From Fibrobacterota bacterium (GTDB lineage Bacteria > Fibrobacterota > Fibrobacteria > UBA11236), in contig JAEKLQ010000032.1 in assembly GCA_019509785.1 (NCBI GenBank), positions 75,229-139,228 of the forward strand: DNA of 64,000 nucleotides. Direction: 5' to 3'. The position numbers and the translations under genes were made by a program. Shown piece by piece: positions 1-6,366 of this stretch. Positions within the stretch are counted from its first letter, which is position 1, and the number at the start of each line of letters is the position of its first letter. A model generated the notes under the pieces. The model had not been told where the DNA came from. It ran no database searches and saw nothing but the letters and a program-made list of their open reading frames with translations.

Positions 1-337
1 GCGAGATCCCGAAGGCACGCTCCGAACCCCGATTGAACTTGAGGATGCGGTGCTCGACGTCGGTGGTGAAAATGATGTTCCCCGAATTGGTGATGACGGA
101 CTCGAAATACCAGGCCTTGGCCTCCAGCCGTTTTTGCTTGAGCGAATGGATCTGCAGTTCGACCAGGAAATCGCCGCCCTTACGGTGCAGCCATATCGCC
201 AAGGCGGCCAGGGCGGCTCCGATGGGGAAGGCCGCCCATGGGGCGTAATGCACGGAAAGATAAAGGCCGCCTAAGGCGAGCGCGATGAGGAACGAATATG
301 CAGCGGTGGCTTGCCAGCCCCGATTCCCGAATAGCAT
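1..337 (-). CDS. PAS-domain membrane sensor protein, N-terminal part (cut by window edge)
   Basis: The frame starts with ATG at 337 and runs off the left edge, leaving 112 residues. Two hydrophobic segments (about residues 12-29 and 33-50) are followed by a basic turn (HRKGG), a short charged helix and the opening of a PAS fold from about residue 77 (WYFESVITNSGNIIF, then TTDVEHRILKFNRGSERAFG). That order, two membrane helices then a cytosolic PAS domain, is usual for sensor histidine kinases, diguanylate cyclases or PAS-type regulators; the output domain lies outside the window, so the class is open. It follows the glycosyltransferase gene on the same strand after 66 bases and may be co-transcribed with it. 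No good Shine-Dalgarno sequence precedes the ATG. Confidence 0.75.
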   Translation of the reverse strand, partial: MLFGNRGWQATAAYSFLIALALGGLYLSVHYAPWAAFPIGAALAALAIWLHRKGGDFLVELQIHSLKQKRLEAKAWYFESVITNSGNIIFTTDVEHRILKFNRGSERAFGIS

Positions 338-403
338 CAGATTAGGGTGATTTTACCTCTCCGGTGACGGTTCTGCAATGCCGGCCCCTCGGAAGGCGTC
401 CGG

Positions 404-1912
404 TTACTGGCCGGAGCGAACCGCTTCTTCGCGCAGGGCGAGGCGGAAGCGTTCCCGGCGAGCGCGGAGATGGGCGGGGAAATCGCGCGCGGCCAAGCCG
501 TTCGTAGCGATGCGGTAGGCTTCCCAGACCAAGCTGACGGGCGTTTCCTCCCGCAGGGCGTCCTCCGCCGATCGTAATCGGGCGAGGTAACCCGGGTCCG
601 GGATCCACCCTCCCGGCCTATTGGCCCCATCGTTCAGGATGTGATCCAAATCGGCACGGGCTCCTTCCGGAGCGGGAGCGGCGGGCAAGGTCCCTTCCGG
701 CCGTTCGGCGGATGCGTCCAGCGCGCGGGCCAGGGCCTTGCCGCGAGCGCAGGCGGGATGCGGCCAGCGGTGGCGATCGACCAGGATTTGCCGATCGGCT
801 TCGCCGTCGCGGACGGTCTCCCAAACGGGGAAGCCCGCGGGCAATTCCCCTTCCAGGACCCAAGCCGCCACTTCCCCGGGTTCCAGGCGCGACAGGCCCG
901 CATGCGGCCGGTCCAGGGCGAGATCGGGCGCGGGCGCCGCATCGGTTTGGATCACCAGATGCCCCCGGCCATACGGGCCCGTCTCCACGGGATTGGAAGG
1001 GCCGAACAAGGCCAGGACGGGGGTACCGGCGGCGGCGGCCAAATGCATGGCTACGGTGTCGCCGGTAATCGATAGGCGGGCATGCGCGTGCACCCAGGCC
1101 GATCCCAAAAGCGAGGTCGAGCCGCACAAATCGACGGCGCAAGCGCGGGCTTCGGGCGGGCCGGCCGCGAGGATCCGTTCCGCCAAGGGACGCTCCTCGG
1201 GAGCGCCCGTCAGGGCCACCTTCATCCCGGCGCGGGCGCAGCGCGTCAGCAAACCGGTCCAATGGGACTCCGGCCAGCATTTGCCGGGCCAAGCCGAACC
1301 CGGGTGGAAAGCCAGGTATTCCCCGGGAACCAAATCCCGGGCGGCTTCCGGCCGGATCAAGGGCGGAAGCACGTTGGCGGAAAGGACGGCCTGCATGGGC
1401 GGGGGCGGGGTGGCGTTCCCGGCCAAGGCGCGCAGCATGGCCCGGGCGTAGAGATCGACCGCATGGAAAGGGTTGCCCGCGCGATCCACCGGTACGGCGA
1501 ACAGATGCTCCATCCAACGGGAGCCGACCTGGAATCGTTCGTCATCCCGGAACTCCAGGCCGATCTTCCTTTCCGCGTCCACTTGGCTATGCAGCAAGCC
1601 GCCGGCGCGTTCCTGGTACAAGTTGGCGGATAGAACGTAACGTGTTGCGCGTAACGCCGCGATAAACTCTTCCAATGCGGATCGAAGTCCCGCATCATCG
1701 CCGGCGTCCCAATGCGCCCGCATGGCCCGGCGCGGGATGACGAACGCTTGCCGCAGCAGCGGATTTCCTTCGACCAGGCTGCGGCATTCTTCGGAGGCTA
1801 CGTAGTCGACCGGCAGGCCGGGATAGGAAGCCTTCACGCGGCGGATGGCCTGCAGGGCCATGACCACGTCGCCCGGATTGTGGGGCAGTAGGACCAGCAT
1901 TCCACCGCTCAT
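404..1912 (-). CDS. Glycosyltransferase family 9 (heptosyltransferase-like) protein with C-terminal extension
   Basis: 502 residues. The N-terminal [13 protein letters not shown] matches the glycine-rich opening of family 9 glycosyltransferases (ADP-heptose:LPS heptosyltransferases). The C-terminal Rossmann half carries the nucleotide-sugar signature [18 protein letters not shown], and a later segment has [20 protein letters not shown], both typical of the family. Typical members are about 350 residues; here about 150 extra residues follow the transferase core, mostly Ala/Arg/Glu-rich helices with no domain I recognise. Expected role is transfer of a sugar to a lipopolysaccharide core or another glycan at the cytoplasmic face of the inner membrane; donor and acceptor cannot be read from sequence. 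The start overlaps the stop of the short upstream gene by four bases (ATGA), so translation is probably coupled. Confidence 0.85.
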   Translation of the reverse strand: MSGGMLVLLPHNPGDVVMALQAIRRVKASYPGLPVDYVASEECRSLVEGNPLLRQAFVIPRRAMRAHWDAGDDAGLRSALEEFIAALRATRYVLSANLYQERAGGLLHSQVDAERKIGLEFRDDERFQVGSRWMEHLFAVPVDRAGNPFHAVDLYARAMLRALAGNATPPPPMQAVLSANVLPPLIRPEAARDLVPGEYLAFHPGSAWPGKCWPESHWTGLLTRCARAGMKVALTGAPEERPLAERILAAGPPEARACAVDLCGSTSLLGSAWVHAHARLSITGDTVAMHLAAAAGTPVLALFGPSNPVETGPYGRGHLVIQTDAAPAPDLALDRPHAGLSRLEPGEVAAWVLEGELPAGFPVWETVRDGEADRQILVDRHRWPHPACARGKALARALDASAERPEGTLPAAPAPEGARADLDHILNDGANRPGGWIPDPGYLARLRSAEDALREETPVSLVWEAYRIATNGLAARDFPAHLRARRERFRLALREEAVRSGQ

Positions 1913-2073
1913 GGGCCCGCGTACCTCCGTTCCTTCCGGGTTTCTTGCTTGGCCAGGAGGCGCGCGAGCAGGGCGAGCTGTTCTTCACGGGACAGGGGGA
2001 GGGTCTTGGCCAACTTCTCTTCGGCCGCCTGGGCCAGACGCGCCGCTTGGGGAGGTTCCATCACCGCAAGCAT
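1909..2073 (-). CDS. Short hypothetical protein upstream of the glycosyltransferase
   Basis: 54 residues if translation starts at 2073. Its stop overlaps the glycosyltransferase start in an ATGA arrangement, the best argument that it is real. The product is a single charged helical protein rich in Ala, Gln, Leu and Arg with no recognised family. A GGGAG lies about 12 bases before the chosen ATG. A longer reading from 2175 is possible but would overlap the divergent gene at 2141 and looks unlike protein. It may be a small partner or only a translational coupler for the downstream gene. Confidence 0.45.
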   Translation of the reverse strand: MLAVMEPPQAARLAQAAEEKLAKTLPLSREEQLALLARLLAKQETRKERRYAGP

Positions 2074-2124
2074 GGCATACCGAGCGCTCCCGGAGCAAGC
2101 CGCCCAAGCCGCGGGCCGGGGTTT

Positions 2125-2133
2125 TGCTAGCTT
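2125..2133 (+). promoter_or_regulatory. Extended -10 promoter element for the 68-residue protein
   Basis: TGCTAGCTT fits an extended -10 box (TGn-TAnnnT). The TAGCTT hexamer ends seven bases before the ATG at 2141, so transcription would start at or beside the start codon, giving a leaderless message. No convincing -35 is visible in the GC-rich sequence upstream. Confidence 0.4.
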
Positions 2134-2140
2134 TCCCGCC

Positions 2141-2347
2141 ATGCCAAGATACGCCATCGCCTTTATCAGCCCCAAGCCATCTTTGATCCATCAGTTGGTG
2201 GAAATGGATTCCCGCGAATCGGCGCTGCGCTTCTTCTTCAATCAATTCGTAAGCCAAGGCTACTCCAAGGACAACGAGGGCTACAGCTATTTCAAGGAGG
2301 ATTTCCAAGACGCGGAAAATCCCCTGGGCAACATCCTGGAAATCTGA
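2141..2347 (+). CDS. Small conserved-looking hypothetical protein, 68 residues
   Basis: I do not recognise the family. The sequence is compact and well composed for a real protein: a hydrophobic start (RYAIAFIS), an amphipathic helix (LIHQLVEMDSRESALRFFFNQFV), then an aromatic, acidic second half (YSKDNEGYSYFKEDF). It has no signal peptide or membrane segment, so it is probably cytosolic. The ATG at 2141 is chosen because upstream in-frame codons run through the divergent gene and are low-quality sequence. There is no Shine-Dalgarno sequence; a -10-like box sits seven bases upstream. The ddl gene follows after 25 bases in the same direction, so this may be the first gene of the 2.1-4.6 kb operon. 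Confidence 0.6.
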   Translation: MPRYAIAFISPKPSLIHQLVEMDSRESALRFFFNQFVSQGYSKDNEGYSYFKEDFQDAENPLGNILEI

Positions 2348-2372
2348 CGACGCGATAGGTTAAGGATCCTTC

Positions 2373-3443
2373 ATGGCCTCGAAGCAAACAGTCGGCGTTT
2401 TGATGGGCGGCATTTCGCCCGAGCATCCCGTCTCCCTGGTATCGGGAACCGGGATGCTCAAGAATCTGGACGGCGCCCGCTACGCCGGTTTCCCCATCCT
2501 CATCTCCCGGGACAACGAGTGGATCTGGCCCGAGCCCAAGGACGGGGCCGGGAATTACGGCATCGATTCGCCCGAGAAGGCCGCCGCCTGCCTGGCCGCG
2601 CCGCCCGCGGGGTGGCATCGCGTGCGGTTCCCGCGGTTCGAATCCTATCCTCGCTGCGACGTCATGTTGATCGGCTTGCACGGCGTGGGCGGCGAAGACG
2701 GCCGCTTGCAGGCGTTTTTCGAATTGTCGGGCCAAGCCTATACCGGAAGCGGCAGCCTAGGTTCGGCCCTGGCGATGGACAAAATCACCGCCAAGCGGCT
2801 TTATCAGGCCGCGGGCATCCCCACCGCGCGATATCGCGTACTGGAGAAATCCGATTTGGCCGGGAAGCTTCCCTCCGTGCGGGCGTCGCTCGAGAAGGAA
2901 TTCGGATATCCCCTCGTGATCAAGCATCCCCTGGGCGGTTCGAGCATCGGCATGGGCATCGCCCGCGACGCGGCCGGATTGGAAAAACTGCTGGAAAGCC
3001 TGGGCGCCGATGCCGAACGCCTTTTGGCGGAGGAGTTCATCGCGGGCCGCGAAGGCACCTGCGGGGTGCTCGCCAATTTCCAGCCCTTGGCCCCCACGGA
3101 AATCCGCCCGGTCAAGGATGGCTATTTCAATTTCGAAGCCAAATACCAACCCGGCCGCACGGAGGAGATTACGCCGGCGCAGTTCCCGGCCGAAATCATC
3201 GCACGCATGCAGTCCATCGCCCGCAAGGCCCATGAGATCCTGCAACTCTCCGTCTATAGCCGAACGGATTTCATCTACGCGGAAAACCGCCCGGGCCCGG
3301 ACAACCTCTTCGTGCTGGAAACCAATAACCTGCCCGGGTTCACCCCCACTTCGCTATTGCCCCAGGCCGCCGCCCATGCCGGCTTGAGTTACTCCGGCTT
3401 GTTGACCAAGGTCATCGAAGAGAGCTTGGCGCGGAAGCGTTAG
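2373..3443 (+). CDS. ddl: D-alanine--D-alanine ligase
   Basis: 356 residues with ATP-grasp architecture. The N-terminus has VGVLMGGISPEHPVSLVSG, the substrate-binding glycine-rich loop of Ddl enzymes, then IGLHGVGGEDGRLQAFFEL and YTGSGSLGSALAMDK. The central ATP-binding part has PLVIKHPLGGSSIGMG, and the C-terminal Mg/ATP site has VLETNNLPGFTPTSLLPQ, where the Glu-x-Asn pair of the family is kept. It joins two D-alanines with ATP for the peptidoglycan stem peptide in the cytoplasm. Small departures from the classic motifs (EHPVS for EHxVS, ETNN for EVNT) leave open a related D-Ala-D-X ligase, but nothing indicates a van-type specificity. It is followed after seven bases by tsaB. Confidence 0.87.
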   Translation: MASKQTVGVLMGGISPEHPVSLVSGTGMLKNLDGARYAGFPILISRDNEWIWPEPKDGAGNYGIDSPEKAAACLAAPPAGWHRVRFPRFESYPRCDVMLIGLHGVGGEDGRLQAFFELSGQAYTGSGSLGSALAMDKITAKRLYQAAGIPTARYRVLEKSDLAGKLPSVRASLEKEFGYPLVIKHPLGGSSIGMGIARDAAGLEKLLESLGADAERLLAEEFIAGREGTCGVLANFQPLAPTEIRPVKDGYFNFEAKYQPGRTEEITPAQFPAEIIARMQSIARKAHEILQLSVYSRTDFIYAENRPGPDNLFVLETNNLPGFTPTSLLPQAAAHAGLSYSGLLTKVIEESLARKR

Positions 3444-3450
3444 AGCTCCC

Positions 3451-4140
3451 ATGCCGGCGCCACTGCTCATCCTCGATCTTTCCTCTGCCTTATACGTGGG
3501 GCTGTGGGACGGATCGCGCGTTGCCGCCTCCCGCATCCGTCCCCAAGGGACCCGCGGCGAGAATGCCCATGCCCTCATCGATGAATGCCTGGGGGAAGCG
3601 GGAATGGCGCCCGGCGATTTGGCCGCCTTGGGAGTGGGCGTCGGGCCCGGAAGCTTCACGGGCATCCGCGTATGCGGCGCATTGGCCCAGGGCCTGGCTT
3701 TCCCGCGACGGCTGCCCTTGTATCCCTTCTCCTCCTTGGCCGCCGTGGAAACCTGCCTGCCTCCGGATCGGCCGGGCGCATCCGCCATCGCGGCCAATGC
3801 GGGCAAATGGTACGTCCGGATCCGGGGCGGGGAAGAGGCTTTGCTCTCCACGGACGAATTATTGGGCCTGGGAAGCCCGGACGCAGCCCTGGCGATCTCC
3901 GGATCGATACCGGAGCGCGAGCGCCTGGAAGCCGCGTTCGGCCTGGTGCTGGCGGCCGAAGAACGCTTGGACTTCGGGCGCCTGGCGGCATTGGCGTTGG
4001 CCGCCGCGCCGGCTCCCGCGGGGACCCTGCGCCCCAATTATCTGGCCGCTTCGGCAGCCGAGGACAAGCTGAAGGCGGGGCTGTTGGGCGTGAAGGCCGG
4101 AAAAAGGGGACCGGGCCCCGGAGGGGAAACGTCCCCGTGA
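3451..4140 (+). CDS. tsaB: tRNA threonylcarbamoyladenosine biosynthesis protein TsaB
   Basis: 229 residues, the usual TsaB length. The ASKHA-type N-terminus has LLILDLSSALYVGLWDG; the diagnostic stretch GVGVGPGSFTGIRVCGALAQGL is present, followed by PLYPFSSLAAVE. TsaB is the partner that works with TsaD, TsaE and TsaC to make t6A37 in ANN-decoding tRNAs; it has lost its own catalytic residues. The gene overlaps rimI by four bases (GTGA), the common tsaB-rimI arrangement. The N-terminal DLSSA differs slightly from the usual DTSxxxxS. Confidence 0.88.
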   Translation: MPAPLLILDLSSALYVGLWDGSRVAASRIRPQGTRGENAHALIDECLGEAGMAPGDLAALGVGVGPGSFTGIRVCGALAQGLAFPRRLPLYPFSSLAAVETCLPPDRPGASAIAANAGKWYVRIRGGEEALLSTDELLGLGSPDAALAISGSIPERERLEAAFGLVLAAEERLDFGRLAALALAAAPAPAGTLRPNYLAASAAEDKLKAGLLGVKAGKRGPGPGGETSP

Positions 4141-4586
4141 CGGTAACCCGCGTGCGACCTATGACGCGCGCCGATCTCCCGGCCGTCCTCGATATCGAAG
4201 CGGCCGCCAATCCCGTGCCCTGGGGCGCGCCCGAATTCGAGGTCTACCTGGACGCCAATGCCGGCTCCGGGACGCGGGCCTGGGTCTGGGCCGATCCCGT
4301 CGTGCAGGGTTTCCTCTGCGCTTCGTCCGCCGCCGATGAGGCCGAGCTGCAATCCATCGCCGTGGAAGAGTCCCATCGCGGAACGGGCGTAGGATCGGAA
4401 CTGATGCGGGCATTCCTGGCCTGGGCGGTCGCATCGGGGGCGCGCACGGTACATCTGGAAGTGCGGGAAGGCAATGCGCGCGCGCGCGCCTTTTACGCCC
4501 GCTGGGGCTTCGCCGAGATGGGTCGGCGGCCCCGATATTACCGCGACAACGGGGAGACGGCGCTCCTGTTGTCGTTGGCCGTGTAA
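4137..4586 (+). CDS. rimI: GNAT N-acetyltransferase, RimI-like
   Basis: 149 residues starting at a GTG that overlaps the tsaB stop. The start is placed here because the beta-1 strand TRVRPMTRADLPAVLDIE of RimI proteins would be lost from the later ATG at 4161. The acetyl-CoA loop reads SIAVEESHRGTGVGSELM (Q/RxxGxG/A type) and the C-terminal half has LEVREGNARARAFYARWGF, the classic GNAT motif B. RimI acetylates the N-terminal Ala of ribosomal protein bS18; outside enterobacteria the substrate range is broader. Position directly after tsaB supports the RimI assignment over a generic GNAT. Confidence 0.83.
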   Translation: MTVTRVRPMTRADLPAVLDIEAAANPVPWGAPEFEVYLDANAGSGTRAWVWADPVVQGFLCASSAADEAELQSIAVEESHRGTGVGSELMRAFLAWAVASGARTVHLEVREGNARARAFYARWGFAEMGRRPRYYRDNGETALLLSLAV

Positions 4587-4651
4587 GCACCCGAAAATGC
4601 TAGATTGTCGGCTCCGCCGGAGGGCGGATGCACATCCGATTTGGAGCACTC

Positions 4652-5131
4652 ATGACCAAGGCCATCATTACCACCCGCCACGGCGATATCACCCTCGAAT
4701 TCCTTCCCGAAGTGGCGCCTAACCACGTCAAGAATTTCGTCGAGCTCGCGAAGCAGGGCTTCTACGATGGAACGCTGTTCCACCGCGTGATCCCGGACTT
4801 CATGATCCAAGGCGGCGATCCCAACAGCAAGAACCCGGACAAGCAGTTGCATGGCACCGGCGGTTCGGGAAAGAACGTGAAAGCGGAGTTCTCCAAGACT
4901 CCCCACGCGCGCGGCGTCGTATCCATGGCCCGTTCGGCCAGCCCGAATTCCGCATCCTCGCAATTCTTCATCGTGGTGGCCGATTCCTCCCATCTCGACA
5001 ACCAGTATTCCGCCTTCGGCAAGGTGGTAGACGGCCTGGACGTGGTGGATAAGATCGTGGCCGAAGAGACCGATCATCGCGACAACCCCCTGGAACCGGT
5101 CGCTATAACCGTCAAGGTCGTCGAGGAGTGA
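4652..5131 (+). CDS. Cyclophilin-type peptidyl-prolyl cis-trans isomerase, cytosolic
   Basis: 159 residues forming one cyclophilin domain. FHRVIPDFMIQGGDP contains the catalytic Arg of the FHRV motif, followed by GTGGSGKNVKAEF, GVVSMARSASPNSASSQFFI and YSAFGKVVDGLDVVDKI. No signal peptide, so it acts in the cytoplasm (PpiB-like). The ATG at 4652 is preferred to the one at 4628 because GGAG sits seven bases before it and cyclophilins begin at this point. An extended -10 element (TGCTAGATT, 4598-4606) lies upstream. Confidence 0.9.
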   Translation: MTKAIITTRHGDITLEFLPEVAPNHVKNFVELAKQGFYDGTLFHRVIPDFMIQGGDPNSKNPDKQLHGTGGSGKNVKAEFSKTPHARGVVSMARSASPNSASSQFFIVVADSSHLDNQYSAFGKVVDGLDVVDKIVAEETDHRDNPLEPVAITVKVVEE

Positions 5132-5138
5132 GAACGCC

Positions 5139-6311
5139 TTGCCCATAAGGCCACGTACCCCGCCCAGAGCCCGTTCCGAACTGTTGCGGCACTGGACCCT
5201 ATGGGTCTGGTTCGCCGGAGCCGTGTTCTTGAGCGTGGGCGGGGTTTGCCTCTGGCGTTCGGGCCGTTGGCTGGTCCACGAGGACGCCTTCGACCACGTC
5301 AAATGGGCCCTGGTTCTGGCAGGAGAATCCCGGGATTGCGAACGGACCGATGCCGCCATCCGGCTTTTCCAGGAAGGCAAGGTGGACACCCTTATCCTTT
5401 CCGGCTGCCGCATTTTCAAGAACCGCTACCAAAGCGAATTCATGTCCGAGTACGCGGTGCAACAGGGCGTTCCCCGCGAACGCGTTTTCGAATTCCGCCA
5501 GGATACCTATTCCACCCAGCAGGAAGCCCGCCAGTTGGTGCGCCAGTTCCGCTTGCAGAATCTGGATACCGTACTCGTGGTCACCTCCAGCTTCCACACC
5601 GCCCGCACCCGCCGGATCTTCCGCAAGCTGGCCCAAGGCTATCCGGTGGTGCTGTTGGCTTCCGCCGACTACCACCTTTATGACCCCAATGCGTGGTGGT
5701 CGAACCGCGAAAGCCGGAAGCTCTGGTTCAACGAATGGATCAAGACATTCTTCACGGCCTACGAGCTATGGAGCGAGAAGCCGGAATTGGGAAAAGCGGA
5801 ATACCAGGGCCTGACTCCGGATCCGTCGGCCACCTCGGCGGGTTTCGCGATGCCCGCGGCCGCCGTCGAAAAAGCGTCCCACGCGACTGCGGATAGCGCT
5901 GCCCGCGCTGCCGCGGAAAAACCGACTGGTAAGGATGCCCCCAAAGAAGGGGCGGGGGATAGCCTGAAGGCGGAGCGTCGCGGGATCGAAGGTACCGATT
6001 CCACCCGGGTCCGCAAGGATTCGGCGCAAGGGGCCTCCAAAGATACCTTAGGCGCCGAAGGGACGCGGACCGGCGAAGCCGTCAGGACCGGGATGGAAAC
6101 CCAGCGGACGGAAAACCAGCGGACGGAAAGCAAAGCGACCCCTGCGGCCACGGCGACTCCCGCTTCAACGGTATCGGCCCGCGAAGCCGCCAAGGAAACG
6201 GAGGCTAAAAAGGCGCCGGCCCATGCCGCCAAAAAACCCACGGCTTCCGGATCGAAAACCCAGCCTAAGCACGAAGAGAAAAAGCCGGAAAAATCCAAGA
6301 AGAAGAGCTGA
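5139..6311 (+). CDS. DUF218 (ElyC/SanA/YdcF-like) membrane protein with long Ala/Lys/Thr-rich tail
   Basis: 390 residues from a TTG start with GAGGAGTGAG just upstream. One membrane helix (about residues 19-41) is followed by a DUF218 domain to about residue 210: ALVLAGESRDCERTDAAIRLF, KVDTLILSGC, a conserved Tyr-Ser-Thr segment (QDTYSTQQEAR) and VVTSSFHTARTRRIF, all family landmarks. Characterised relatives act in envelope or peptidoglycan-precursor homeostasis at the inner membrane, but no reaction is established. The remaining 170 residues are low-complexity, Ala/Lys/Thr/Glu-rich and end in KKPEKSKKKS, probably disordered. The TTG start and eight-base gap after the cyclophilin gene suggest co-transcription. 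Confidence 0.78.
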   Translation: MPIRPRTPPRARSELLRHWTLWVWFAGAVFLSVGGVCLWRSGRWLVHEDAFDHVKWALVLAGESRDCERTDAAIRLFQEGKVDTLILSGCRIFKNRYQSEFMSEYAVQQGVPRERVFEFRQDTYSTQQEARQLVRQFRLQNLDTVLVVTSSFHTARTRRIFRKLAQGYPVVLLASADYHLYDPNAWWSNRESRKLWFNEWIKTFFTAYELWSEKPELGKAEYQGLTPDPSATSAGFAMPAAAVEKASHATADSAARAAAEKPTGKDAPKEGAGDSLKAERRGIEGTDSTRVRKDSAQGASKDTLGAEGTRTGEAVRTGMETQRTENQRTESKATPAATATPASTVSAREAAKETEAKKAPAHAAKKPTASGSKTQPKHEEKKPEKSKKKS

Positions 6312-6317
6312 AGCGGC

Positions 6318-6351
6318 GCGGCTCCCGCCCGGTTTCCCGGGTAGGAGCCGC
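6318..6351. terminator. Hairpin between convergent genes
   Basis: GCGGCTCC (6318-6325) pairs with GGAGCCGC (6344-6351), with an inner CCCGG/CCGGG stem. It lies between the stops of the convergent DUF218 and GH2-like genes, so it can serve both strands. No U-run follows, so it is a strong stem rather than a canonical intrinsic terminator. Confidence 0.5.
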
Positions 6352-6366
6352 TACGTAACGCGGATG

